Source: Lingula anatina
Lineage: Eukaryota > Brachiopoda > Lingulata > Lingulida > Lingulidae
DNA length: 62,000 nt
Direction of reading: 5' to 3'
NCBI RefSeq assembly: GCF_001039355.2
Contig: NW_019774792.1
Span: forward strand, 377,295-439,294
Below the pieces are notes generated by a model. That model worked only from the letters and a program-made list of their open reading frames with translations, did not search any database and was not told the DNA's origin. Positions within the stretch are counted from its first letter, which is position 1. Each line of letters starts with the position of its first letter. This document shows, one piece after another, positions 46,563-57,443 of this stretch. The position numbers were made by a program, and so were the translations under genes.

Positions 46563-49500
46563 CTAAAAATTACGTAAATACTGTAATTTTGATTTATAAA
46601 ACGACGACATGCGACCTTTTATCTTACACGTTTTCTGATTTTTTCGAACTCCCTTCAAGTAGCTAGGTAGCCCTAGGGACCCCATAAATCACTGGCCTAG
46701 ATACAAATGATGATAGAATCCCCATGTGCTGTAAGCTACTCACACTGATGCCATCATTATGCAACCTCATCACATTCTCCACGATTGCTCCTTATAAAAC
46801 TTTGATGCGATTGTGAAAAATATAATTAACTTTGTTGATTTATGTAAACAGCCGAGATTTTGTCGTCAGCAAGCCTTATAAATCGCCTTGATTGTATATT
46901 CAACCTTGTTAATAAATCTAAAAAAACGGAAAACTAAAATTTCTAAATTAATCTTCAATAACGCAAAAAGGGAAAATAGATAAATAAACAATCGAAACGA
47001 ATCAATACCGCCATGCACCTCCATAAAAAACTATGGGGTCTACTCTCAGTGACTTACGTTGTTCCATTAGTCTTCGCTCTGCGGCACGTTGAGGAAAGTA
47101 GGTGCATAGACCCGCTGTGATGATCAGAAACACCACCAAAGTGGCCGACATGCCTCCCAACACAGCAGCAGCGTGGAACGCCTGGCCAGTTTTATAAGGG
47201 GTGCCTGAAAAGAAGCAAAACGGGGTGATTTCTTGAGTCCACCATGAGCATAAGTTCGATGAAAAATATATGACTTTGCAGAGTAGCTCAAGCCTTCCAT
47301 TAAAAGAGTTTTTCCAAGATACCGAAGAGATTTTTTTTTATGTCCAGATAACGTTGTTTAATGTACATATTTGATCTAGCTATCGCATCAACTAGGTTGT
47401 GACTCAAGAAATGAGCCCATTTTCGTGGCTTCTGCGTCGGAGTAGCGGGAGCTCATGGGGGATTATTTATGAAGCGGGACAATCGCGAAATTACACAAAT
47501 AATTTTTTTTTTTTTTTTTTTTTTTTTTTGCTATCATATGTTGTCCATTCGTGTTTTACGAGATATCTCCTGCTTTTCTTGTTTATAAAAAGGAGCAAGA
47601 GACGTGACGGCATACGAACAACAAAAGCAAGTTAGTGAAAAAAAATTATTTCGCCGTGGCGCGTACTTTCAAAATTGCAAGTGAGCCTATCTGGTGACGT
47701 CTTTTTCAGTCTGAGTGCGAGGGCCCACACGGATTCAACCTACCTTGGCGAACAGTAAAGTGAAGCGAGTCTAACGATCTTGAGTCACGACTGTAATGCA
47801 CCAAAAGAAAAACGCCCGACGTCAGGATGGGTTCGCTGGGCATATCTGTGGTACTGTTCAGTGTCATCTGAAAACAATAAAAAAAAAAAAAGGAAAGTAA
47901 GTTTGTGATGAAATTATGTATTCGGAATAGCTTGTTCATAATTAATCTTGTGTATCTTGTTTACAAACCAATGCTGAGATTGTGATTTGGTATTAACTAG
48001 TTAATTAAAGCCAATATAGACATTATCAGAGAAAGTTCAGCAGCAACCTGTTTCATGGAGGAATTCCCGGTCATAATTCACCTCTGTCCCCTCTCCAGAT
48101 TTCAGTTTTCATGGTTGTACAATATCGTTTTGGTCTAACAGGGAGACTTGTCGTCGATATTCATGTCCAATATACATCAAAGGTAATTACATATTGGTAA
48201 AAAAGAACTGCAGGGACACAGATTGATTACGTATTGCACTAATAATCTGCAAACAAATACATAAAAACTTACTAAAAGTGGACTCTTCACATTATCTCCA
48301 TCGTAAAGTCTCAGGATCGACCGAATACTGATCAGATTCGTCTCGTGAAACTCCATTTTGAGCGACACTGGGGCGAGCGCGGATTTGAATACTAACTGAC
48401 ACACTGACGGCAGATTTGATCCCGGCGCAGCTCTGACGTCCTCCACGTCGGAGCGATAGACAGATACGACTTCTCCGCAGCTACCACTATCGTCCATGGA
48501 GCGATGATAATAAGCTGGAAATCCCAATGGAAGAAAAAAAGTCAAAGATGCAGACGTGAACGTAGGTCACATTTAACAATAGTAGGATAATGCCGAATTG
48601 GTTCAGTAGACGTAGTTTATTTTTAAAAAAATGGACGAACCGATATTTTCAGTCTTAACTGTTTGTCTAATTTTATTTCAGTTAAATCCACTTTATTTCA
48701 ACAAAAACAGTGAAATATGCGTTTTCATGACGAATTCAAAGTAAATGCCATAAAACATTATATATATATATATAATGCGTTTTCCTCTAAATCACTCCCT
48801 ACTTACAAGATTACAATCAACTGCGTTAGCGAAGCAGCGGCAGCACTTCTCTGTCAGAATCCGTACTATGTGCAACCTTTACTTTTCTCAGAATGCAATG
48901 CAGTTAGCAAATGAAGGTAGTATGTTACGAGTAGCCTATATCTGAGAGAGAGAGAGAGAGAGCGTGTGTGTGTGTGTGTGTGGGCTGGGGGGTGGGGGGG
49001 GGGTCGGGGGGGGGGGGGGGGCTTTAACTTACCCAGGTCTGGGTCACGCGTCATCATTTTAACTTTCTCCTCTATCCGCAGTGTTGCGACTATTTTAAAG
49101 TGAAAATCTATGCTGCTCCTACTGCCCGCTATCATGCGAACAGATAGAAATCGACTGTTGGTACTGTATGACATCTTAGGTGTCGATGATTTGGAAGATA
49201 AACGCAACTAAAATGTAAAAACAGATTGACTATTTACCATACCACTTCCAAGTTTACACTCATGAGCTCTGTGTATAGTTTCGTAAAAATGTCACGATAC
49301 AAAATAATAGGAAGAACAAAAGAAAAAAAAGAAATATATTAAAGAAAGAGAAGAGGGCGTACACATCGTGGAAGACCTCTAGTTAGAAATAAGATTCGAA
49401 TTTCATGATGTTCGGTTTTGTTAACGTACCATTTCATGACTGCTTTGGTCGCCGTCGTAAAAGACTAAATAGGAATCACTTCTGTTGCTCCAGAAGAAGC

Positions 49501-49695
49501 CTGATTTGAAGTCTACAGTGAGAACATGATCCAAATCCTGCGCCTTGAAAAGAAAACGACAGCTTGTCGGATCCCCTACGACGCCGCTGCTCGTGCCTTC
49601 AGGACCCCACGCGTACATTTCCACAGTTGACGCAGACGACAGTGCTTTATACTTGGCGTTCTTCCTCCAGCAACTCCCGCCATCGTCCATCGAGT
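46279..49695 (-). CDS. Type I membrane protein with two CUB-like domains and a PPxY tail (N-terminus not found)
   Basis: Spliced CDS: 49695-49430, 49207-49033, 48514-48273, 47867-47744, 47204-47058, 46562-46279; all GT/AG, phases 1,0,1,0,1,1, about 412 residues. Seen: CUB-like domain A (MDDGGSC, DPTSCRF, YDGDQ), CUB-like domain B (MDDSGSC, LPSVCQL, LYDGDN), one hydrophobic helix (VLGGMSATLVVFLIITAGLC), then a charged juxtamembrane stretch and a roughly 100-residue tail with PPAY and LPTY. Each CUB keeps only the first Cys pair. CUB domains usually bind protein ligands outside the cell; PPxY motifs recruit WW-domain proteins such as NEDD4 ligases. A receptor or endocytic adaptor role is inference. 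No signal-peptide exon was identified; candidates upstream are uncertain. Confidence 0.8.
46563..47057 (-). other. CUB gene last intron
   Basis: No exon seen; phases of the neighbouring exons join without one (C + GA = Arg). Confidence 0.7.
47058..47204 (-). CDS. CUB gene exon: transmembrane helix
   Basis: Phase 1 in and out. Encodes TPYKTGQAFHAAA, a helix of about 22 nonpolar residues, and a basic stop-transfer region PQRAAERRLMEQ. Donor GTAAGT, acceptor TTTTCAG. Confidence 0.85.
47205..47743 (-). other. CUB gene intron with poly-T tract
   Basis: A run of about 27 T at 47503-47529. No further exon is needed for frame. Confidence 0.7.
47744..47867 (-). CDS. CUB gene exon: second half of CUB-like domain B
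   Basis: Phase 0 in, phase 1 out. Encodes MTLNSTTDMPSEPILTSGVF then LLVHYSRDSRS and LHFTVRQ, the strand pattern that closes a CUB fold. NST is an N-glycosylation sequon. No cysteine, unlike standard CUB domains. Confidence 0.82.
47868..48272 (-). other. CUB gene intron
   Basis: Separates the two halves of CUB-like domain B; nothing else recognised. Confidence 0.7.
48273..48514 (-). CDS. CUB gene exon: first half of CUB-like domain B
   Basis: Phase 1 in, phase 0 out. Encodes YYHRSMDDSGSCGEVVSVYR through LPSVCQLVFKSALA to ILRLYDGDNVKSPLL. The two cysteines are the expected first disulfide of a CUB domain. Confidence 0.85.
48515..49032 (-). other. CUB gene intron with compound microsatellite
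   Basis: Contains a (TA)n run near 48760-48775 and the GA-GT-G compound tract at 48943-49020. Confidence 0.7.
48943..49020. repeat. Compound (GA)n-(GT)n-(G)n tract
   Basis: GA units, then GT units, then G runs broken by single T or C. Lies directly inside the intron at the donor of the 49033-49207 exon. Confidence 0.9.
49033..49207 (-). CDS. CUB gene exon: second half of CUB-like domain A and linker
   Basis: Phase 0 in, phase 1 out. Encodes LRLSSKSSTPKMSY, then RFLSVRMIAGSRSSIDFHFK and a polar linker ending TRDPDLA with the next exon. The donor is only 12 bp from a poly-G/GT/GA compound repeat (C-rich on the transcript). Confidence 0.82.
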
Positions 49696-50003
49696 CTATT
49701 AAAATAAAGAAAACATTCATTCACTCATCAGTAAAACCCTCTTCTATGCTGAACGCTTACAATTCACACAGACGAAGTATTTGATGGGCAATTTCACAAA
49801 TAAAAGTGATCGACACAAACTGACTTATTTTCGGGCATATTTGTTACATAAATTTTCCATCAGAGACTACAACAGCGCAGATGCATACATACATCACAGG
49901 AAACGAAAAAGTGGAACCTGGGATAACAAGTTCTTTTTCGATGAAGAAAGAACACCTGGTCTCCAGACACGAGTAGGTAAAATGAAGATTACAAAATGAG
50001 ATA
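49172..50003. repeat. Duplicated CUB-exon block, copy 1
   Basis: Collinear with 50033-50865, about 1-2 % different. Contains the domain A first-half exon and intron sequence on both sides. Confidence 0.93.
49430..49695 (-). CDS. CUB gene exon: first half of CUB-like domain A
   Basis: Phase 1 in, phase 0 out. Encodes SMDDGGSCWRKNAKYKAL, DPTSCRFLFKAQDLDHVLTV, WSNRSDSYLVFYDGDQSSHE. NRS is a likely N-glycosylation site. Present again at 50292-50557 because of the local duplication. Confidence 0.85.
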
Positions 50004-50032
50004 CGGTAATTCTCCAATCTATACGAACGNGG

Positions 50033-50865
50033 CATCTTAGGTGTCGATGATTTGGAAGATAAACGCAACTAAAATGTAAAAACAGATTGACTATTTACCA
50101 TACCACTTCCAAGTTTACACTCATGAGCTCTGTGTATAGTTTCATAAAAATGTAACGATACAAAATAATAGGAAGAACGAAAGAAAAAAAAAGAAATATA
50201 TTAAAGAAAGAGAAGAGGGCGTACACATCGTGGAAGACCTCTAGTTAGAAATAAGATTCGAATTTCATGATGTTCGGTTTTGTTAACGTACCATTTCATG
50301 ACTGCTTTGGTCGCCGTCGTAAAAGACTAAATAGGAATCACTTCTGTTGCTCCAGAAGAAGCCTGATTTGAAGTCTACAGTGAGAACATGATCCAAATCC
50401 TGCGCCTTGAAAAGAAAACGACAGCTTGTCGGATCCCCTACGACGCCGCTGCTCGTGCCGCCAGGACCCCACGCGTACATTTCCACAGTTGACGCAGACG
50501 ACAGTGCTTTATACTTGGCGTTCTTCCTCCAGCAACTCCCGCCATCGTCCATCGAGTCTATTAAAATAAAGAAAACATTCATTCACTCATCAGTAAAACC
50601 CTCTTCTATGCTGAACGCTTACAATTCACACAGATGAAGTATTTGATGGGCAATTTCACAAATAAAAGTGATCGACACAAACTGACTTATTTTCGGGCAT
50701 ATTTGTTTTGTAAATTTTCCATCAGAGACTACAACAGCGCAGATGCATACATACAACACAGGAAACGAAAAAGTGGAACCTGGGATAACAAGTTCTTTTT
50801 CGATGAAGAAAGAACACCTGGTCTCCAGACACGAGTAGGTAAAATGAAGATTACAAAATGAGATA
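50033..50865. repeat. Duplicated CUB-exon block, copy 2
   Basis: Starts three bases after the single N at 50030. Its left edge cuts through the counterpart of the 49033-49207 exon, leaving only 36 bp of it (50033-50068). Confidence 0.93.
50292..50557 (-). pseudogene. Second copy of the CUB-like domain A first-half exon
   Basis: Open, with splice sites intact, and differing from 49430-49695 at a single Glu/Gly codon (WGPEGT versus WGPGGT). Its partner exon is cut off at the N, so a transcript using both copies would not keep a complete domain unless splicing skips to the other copy. Most likely the alternative allele. Confidence 0.75.
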
Positions 50866-50869
50866 TCAT

Positions 50870-51340
50870 TTGTGATGCCACTGTACTGCACGTGGTCTAC
50901 ATGTATGAGGGGGCTGGGGGGGGGGGGCTGCTTGCATTGGTTATCATTGGTTGGATGAAGATGGGACCCCGCTTTGCTTTGTTTACTGGTTGGCGTGAAG
51001 TGGACCACCGCTTTGCATCTTTTGGTTGGACCAGTGAACGACGTTAATAGTTGTCCGTCCCCTCGACTCAACACTCAACCATCCGCTACAACCAACAGCA
51101 ACCCTTACTACTGCGCACTTTATAAAATCCGTAGGCCCTGATTTCAGTACACCTCCCCGCGGCGTTGTATCTTCCATCAGTGTTCGCTGATGTTAGAGGT
51201 GAGTTTCCAGTAGACGTTCAAACAGCCTAACTACAGGAAGAAGGCCGGGTGAGGTTATTACACCGCAGTTACCACATAATTACACCTGTGTAGGCGCATG
51301 GAAAAGGACCACGTCTTAATGAATCCGGTCAAGTGATGTT
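50870..51340. other. No gene recognised
   Basis: Contains a G-rich tract at 50910-50928 and a GC-richer stretch to about 51180 with two short TTGGTTGGA-like repeats. Open minus-strand frames here have no recognisable domain. Confidence 0.4.
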
Positions 51341-51342
51341 CT

Positions 51343-51591
51343 GAACTTTAGGCCTTGAATTATGATTCGAATAAAGTAGAAGATAAGTTCCACCTCCTGC
51401 TAGAGTGCAAAGCATATGATTCAATACGTGATCCATTTAGAGGGCAGCTGTCAGAGTTCCTACCCCTAGGTGACCTCAGCAATAATGAACTGTTTAATTT
51501 TCTTCTGGGTGCTCAAGACTTAGATATTCTTAGAATGGTTATGTGTTTTGTAAATAGATGCTTCCAACAAAGGGAACAGGCCCTCTCTTAA
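51343..51591 (+). pseudogene. LINE ORF2 C-terminal fragment
   Basis: The frame VEDKFHLLLECKAYDSIRDP followed by a terminal VNRCFQQRE is the Cys-His segment after the reverse transcriptase in many LINEs (pattern DE-x-H-x3-C-x5-R). The rest of the ORF is missing. Sequence to about 52030, including AATAAAG, may be its 3' UTR. Confidence 0.65.
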
Positions 51592-52030
51592 TACATTGTA
51601 CTCTTTCCAGTATATGTATTTAAACTCATCACCTATAGATTATCATTGTACATTTTAAATTTATCTTTTTATAAATTAATTTATTGGTATTATTATACAT
51701 TTATTTAATTGGATCTAAATGTGTGTCCACGTCCTGCAGATTTACGTATCTGTAGCAGGAGTTGTCTGTTTAACCTCTATGAATGTACTTTATACGTAAA
51801 GGTCGAGATCAGTAAAGGTCAGTAAACTTTCCTTTTCCAGTGTGAGATCTAATATAAGCTGCCAGACCTGGTAAACTGATTTTTTAACACGTATTTATTT
51901 ATATCGCCTTTATGCAAACATTAAAATCAAGTATATTTTTTCATTAACTTGTTTGTACTCTGTTATAGTTAGATGTGCTGTCTTTGATTGTATCTTATTT
52001 GTGAAGGTGTATCAATAAAGAATCCCATTT

Positions 52031-53964
52031 ATGATACAGCTGGAGTGCCCATATGTAAAGACCCGATAAAAAACTGCACGGGTCTGATAAAAAGGAGAGA
52101 TTTCAGTGATTAAAATCTCACACCTCAAAGTGCTTTGATAATAATGATTTTGGAATAGAGAAATCTGATTTTTTGTCCTGATAGTTGTTAGAAATATATT
52201 GCTCCTGTAAGAAAGAAGGTTGATTTTACCTGTTTAACTTAATAGTCTCGTGTTAAGTTATGATGTGGCCGATTATGCATATTCTTAGCTATACATGTAC
52301 ATGTTTAAGATTAAATCTACACAACATATCCAGATACACAAAATTTTAATATCCGCATGGATCCTAAATTAATGCATCTTTTGTGCCCATTCCTTTTAGT
52401 AAAATAGTCGAGATAATGATGTATTTCTGGTCAACGTCGCCGTAAGGACACGTAACTTGAGGTGACCACCCTTAAGTCTACTTTATAAAAGAACTTTCAG
52501 ACTAGCAATTAGTCTTCTCTGTCCCAGGATAAATCAGAAGCAGTGCAAATAAGAAAAATATTGTACCTATTACATAAGGAAAATATTATTTCTGACAAAT
52601 AGTAACTCTGGTTTGGAAGGCTTACACAAACTGATCTCGAACTGAAGTAGACCAAATATTTCATCATAACATTTAAACTTCCATTTGTGAAACATAGCAC
52701 AAGTGGTGGTGATGGTGGAGTGGGAGAGTGGGAGAGGGAGGGTGCAAAGAAATAAATATTTCAATTCAATTTTGATAAGTATGCAGTTTATCATCCCGAG
52801 ATAATGCCATTTCGTTCGTCACATCTTGGATGTTTCACAAGAATTGTACAGCGGGTCTAAATTAAAGAACCCAGCGTCAATGTTTTAGAAAAGATGTCAA
52901 GACAACGATCAGGCAAATCATCATTTACTGAAGCAAAATCTTTAACTTATTTTAGCAAGTGGAGCTGCAGTAACTATTTTAAAATTCTTCCACTTCTGTT
53001 CTCCATAAAATGTCATAAGTTGCTGTTCCGAGTGTAAAACAAAAAGGGGGATACGTAACTTTTTTATTTTTGTTTAATGTCTTCAATTTTTTTTCACCGT
53101 GCACCTCCAGCAAACTCTGGTCGTTTTTTTTAACACGTTGTAAGAAAAAAGGGGTTGGAATCCTATTCCATCGTTTTATAATTTCATTATATTCTCATGT
53201 TTTTATATATTAATTTCTTTTTGTTATTGCCACTATGTTTATACTTTTCATTTAAGCATATTCATTTGTTTAAATAGTTGCATGTTTTATCCGTTTGTCG
53301 ATTTTTAGGAAAATGGGGGAGGGACATTGGGTCCACTTTTGTACCATACTTACAATATGTATCCTCTCCATTGACTTGAAACCTACTTAAGCCAACCAGT
53401 TGGAGAGCGAAAAGAAGACGCCTCCACAGCATTCTTTAACACTGCCCTGTGAAAAAAAATACTATCGTTACATTGGGAGACTGACGATTACATTTAAACT
53501 TGAATTTAATATTTCCACATTTAATATATGATTATAAGAAAAGGTCTCTCACTCTTGTGGCATTTGAAAAGAATAAAATTTTCCGGTATCACAAATGTAT
53601 ATGCTTATAACGTGCATGTACACTGCAGGGGAGTCTTGCTGATACTCCAGCGATACTCGGAGGCCGTTTTCACCTTGTCTACTGTCATGGTAGCCATTAC
53701 GGAAAAGAAATTCCCCAAAAGATGGCACTGAGAAAGCACTTAGTACAATTCTATCACTAAAACACATTGTTTAAAAGAGCATTCCGAGAAGGAGTTTTTC
53801 TCCATACAAACCGGGCATGGTGAAATTGTTCCAAACAAAGATAAGGTCAGCCTGATGAGCAGAATTTTAGCTGCCTCATCGAATACAAGCAATTTTTAGA
53901 TAAGAAACCAAAAGCAAGTGTCTAAAAACAATCAACAAACAGAAACTAAGAGAGCACACATTAC
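52031..53964. other. Upstream introns of the CUB gene, no firm exon
   Basis: Possible minus-strand exons, for example around 53590-53730 after a TGCTTTCTCAG acceptor, encode nothing I can align to a CUB or signal peptide. The missing N-terminal exon may lie here or be lost at the N gaps. Confidence 0.35.
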
Positions 53965-54080
53965 CTTAATATTTAACCCAACCGTTGGCGTTCAGGTCGA
54001 TGCAATAAGTACGTGCCGTTCGCGTCCTTCGTTCTGCGGTTTGGTTAATTCCCTGCCCTTACTCGTACCTCCGTCTTCAG
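53965..54080 (-). other. Candidate 5' exon of the CUB gene
   Basis: Flanked by ATCTCTTCAG (acceptor) and GTAATG (donor). Has no ATG; the frame EDGGTSKGRELTKPQNEGRE resembles the DDGGSC start of a CUB exon but stops at TGA. Could be a noncoding exon or a decayed CUB exon. Confidence 0.25.
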
Positions 54081-54371
54081 CTGAAGAGATAATATCACAT
54101 ATGCATACTGTGCAAATGCTCAGACAAAGCCAGTGTGACCCACATACATACATAATCGTGCATAGGGGTCTGCATACATACACGGGGGGGCTTTTTAATA
54201 TGTATGCTTGAGATTACGTAATGGCGGTAATTACCACTTAAGACCATACAATGACTTGGGACGCTTAACACTGAAACCTGTAAGATGTGAAACAGATTAG
54301 AGAGGATTCCATCCGGAAAACTAGTGTAACAAAAGAATTATTGTTTTGATAAAATTGTCGAGGGAAACATC

Positions 54372-54619
54372 TTAGATGTTAACATCCTCCCATCGGCGTT
54401 TGGCGTGGCCATATTTTTAAAAGTCTGCGCTATTGTTAAAACAGACCGAGAATAATATTCCATTTGTTAACTACTTACTAATATATTTGTACTTATAACA
54501 TATATTTCCTTATAATTAAGTGGATGCTGAATTACTTGGATGGCGTTTTACTGCGAGCAAGGAAAGTGAAAAGAAAAAAAATGTAGCTGGAGTATGCATA
54601 CGTGGAAAATGACTTTAGT
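54372..54619. repeat. 250-bp duplication, copy 1
   Basis: Shares AGATGTT, TCCTCCCATCGGCGTTTGGC and all following sequence with 54622-54869, about 2 % different; copy 2 starts directly after a single N at 54621. Confidence 0.93.
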
Positions 54620-54621
54620 GN

Positions 54622-54869
54622 TCAGATGTTTACTTCCTCCCATCGGCGTTTGGCGTGGCCATATTTTTAAAAGTCTGTGCTATTGTTAAAATAGACCGAG
54701 AATAATATTCCATTTGTTAACTACTTACTAATATATTTTTACTTATAACATATATTTCCTTATAATTAAGTGGATGCTGAATTACTTGGATGGCGTTTTA
54801 CTTCGAGCAAGGAAAGTGAAAAGAAAAAAATGTAGCTGGAGTATGCATACGCGGAAAATGACTTTAGTA
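54622..54869. repeat. 250-bp duplication, copy 2
   Basis: Offset exactly 250 bases from copy 1. Continues into new sequence at its right end while copy 1 continues into new sequence at its left end, the pattern of two overlapping contig ends that were not merged. Confidence 0.93.
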
Positions 54870-55421
54870 GAGAACATTGAAACATGAAAAACAGACGAAA
54901 TTAATGTCGGCTAGAACAACAATGTGTTAGTTGTCCGTTTGAATGCCTTAAAAGCAGTGCGCGCATTTACAGAATATTAAGTGGCCACTTTTTGTAGATT
55001 TATTATTTACCAAGGTTCTCGCTTGAATTTGCCCTGCATGTATGATACACCTTAACATGGAGTCCCAAATATTGTAAATCTGTTCTAGAAACCGACACAC
55101 GTCTTTCTTAACAGCTGTAAGGCACAAATATCCCGACTGATGAAATTGACAAGCATTTCAATGCTGATAAAATGGGCTAAATCGATACATCACTTGAAGT
55201 GTGATGCGACACATATACTGGTAAATACGCATATTACGTTACTAGAAGAAAAAGTAAAACACAGCTATCTTGGTTGTTCATATCTTCATAATATCCTATT
55301 CCATCGGCTGACTCCAAAGGTGACCAACTTCAACTTGTGCTTATACCAGTACATGTAATATAACGCTTGCCTTCATTGGCGTTATACTACATATAGAAAA
55401 TAATACGATAGAAAGACATAC
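54870..55421. other. No gene recognised
   Basis: A short frame at 55140-55358 contains ISMLIKWAKSIHHLK and VNTHITLLEEKVKHSYLGC, reminiscent of retroelement reverse-transcriptase C-terminal text, but too short to claim. Confidence 0.35.
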
Positions 55422-55493
55422 CTGCACTGGAGTTAACAGTCAACAGATATTCAAACGGACTGAAAAAGAACAAAGCTGGAACTAGCCTTTATA
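55422..55493 (-). promoter_or_regulatory. Candidate TATA/Inr core promoter and first noncoding exon
   Basis: On the minus strand TATAAAGG (55493-55486) is followed 32 nt later by TCAGTC, an Inr-like start, then about 40 nt without ATG to an AGTGCAG/GTATGT donor at 55422. It could be the CUB gene start. Spacing is right for a TATA promoter; no transcript supports it. Confidence 0.35.
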
Positions 55494-55859
55494 TGAATGG
55501 CAGTGTCGCCCCGTAATGACAGGGGCCGGTGAGGTGAGGACGGGTTGTAAGACAAGAGGTGTTAGGGGTGCTGGGAGGACATTGTCGACATTGCCTTCGC
55601 CATATTGATAACAATGAGCCAGGTAAAAGAACATCTCACTTAAAGGATGTCTTAACGCAAACAAATTGCATGTTTTTCTATACCCGAGGCAAGACTGAAA
55701 TACTGAAGGATTCGCTCGGCTGATGACGGCACACCGTGACCCCGTTTGTCCGGCACATCACACGGGCTTACTACCCTCAGTGTAAGGTCAAATGACGTTG
55801 TCGTCTTTGTGGTTTTTTAACAATTCCCTGTCCAACGTTGTAAGTTTGGGGGGGGGGGG

Positions 55860-56035
55860 CATTCTTTTAAGAATTTTATTGCAATCATTGTTTATCATTT
55901 ATTTTTGTCTTTATTCTATTACATTATTTATTCTATTTGTATCTGTACATTCTCAGTATGTCAGTCTGGACTGTGTCGAAGGCCTGGTTTGAAAAGTATG
56001 AATAAAGGCAATTATTTATTTATTTATTTATTGTT
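55860..56035 (+). mobile_element. Possible LINE 3' tail
   Basis: T-rich sequence, then GTCTGGACTGTGTCGAAGGC, AATAAAGGCAATT and (ATTT)n. This layout is typical of a 5'-truncated LINE; no coding part remains. Confidence 0.35.
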
Positions 56036-57443
56036 GTTGTTGCGCAGCTGATACAGGCTAGTCAACGCCCTTCAATCCTTTTAAGTTTAAACTTGTTCCT
56101 ATTTTTGATATTTAAACGGAGGTAGGAGCGAGGGACCATATTATAAACATACATGTATCCTACAATCTACAGACTTGAAATTCTGTATGGAATATTTTTT
56201 TCAAATCATTTTTCTTTGATTTTTCCTACTTTTTAACACAACAATTGTACAGAAGGATCTTCTGTTATTTCTGCTCAGTAGATGAGGAACAAAAGTGCCA
56301 AGAGACGTGCATTAACACCCCTTTAACGACAATCTTTACAGAGTTAAATGGTTATAAAAGCGTTTATTATGGCCTACTTTATGTATTTGTAGGGACCAAC
56401 GACTTGTCACATCTCCATCACTTCTGTAGTAAACGTCCTAATAATGTTCAGGAGGGACAGACGCCATAATATTACCGCAGATAAAAAGTTGTTTTAAGTA
56501 GTTGTCAAATTCAGTATCTTATTCTAAAATTACATAGAATAACATTTTAGATATGATCCGGAGTAACAGATCAAAGGCGAAAATGTGCCAATGGTCAATA
56601 GCTTCTCAGAACTTTACAATAACTTAGAACAGAACCAGTTTTTATTATTTTTTTATTTCAATATTTTTTATTTTTTGAGTATAAATCTTTCTATTGATAA
56701 ATTCTTTTTTACCCATCAATTTATTTGTTTATTAGCATAATGTTCATTTTAGCTGTGGCTGCTCATTCTTTTCTAAATTTTTACTTTCTTTCTATTTTCT
56801 ATATGTACGGACATAAACATTATTTATATTTTCCTTCTGTTTTCTTAAGGAGAGCATATAATGCTGTATGCGATTTGCCTCCTTTTCTTTTTCTAGAGTA
56901 AACCTTTTTAAGAGTAGCTTCAACAAGCACAACCATGCTGAGACAGGACAGGTTTCAAAATGTGACCGCCTCGGTCGTTTATAATTAGAAAAAGTACAAA
57001 TTCTATAGTTATGGATTATGAGTTACAAGTCATTGTGATTAGATATGAATATCGCAATGTTAATTTCGCTGAATAGAATTTTTAATCTGTTATTTTAAAA
57101 ATGCTCGCGTTGAACAAGCTTTTAGAAATGGTATTTCAAGACAGACTATACCTAGTAAATAATACCATATCAATATGAACCGAACCTCGTGGTAATATGA
57201 CGAAATATCATTCCTAGAGAAAAAAAACCTGCCACAAAATAAATTTAATTGGTTGCTAAATTTGATACATGGAAGTATTGCGAGTGCAACCTCCCATCAC
57301 ATAATACCAGCAGCTGAGTTTCTAACTAACAGCAAATAAACATGTTTAAAAGAAAAAAACCTTCAACCAGCCATATCTATACTTCTGGAGATATCCCGTT
57401 TTCTTTGGTTGTAGTCACTGTGCCTACCTGTACTTACTCATCA
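56036..57443. other. No gene recognised
   Basis: AT-rich sequence; a short open frame at 56245-56469 has no recognisable domain. Confidence 0.45.

Noticed and set aside
50619-51074. 151-codon minus-strand frame upstream of the second CUB exon copy
   Set aside because: Crosses a poly-C tract and intron sequence; copy 1 of the same region has an early stop, so the frame is not maintained.
56245-56469. 74-codon plus-strand frame
   Set aside because: No splice context, homology pattern or conserved motif; expected by chance in AT-rich sequence of this length.
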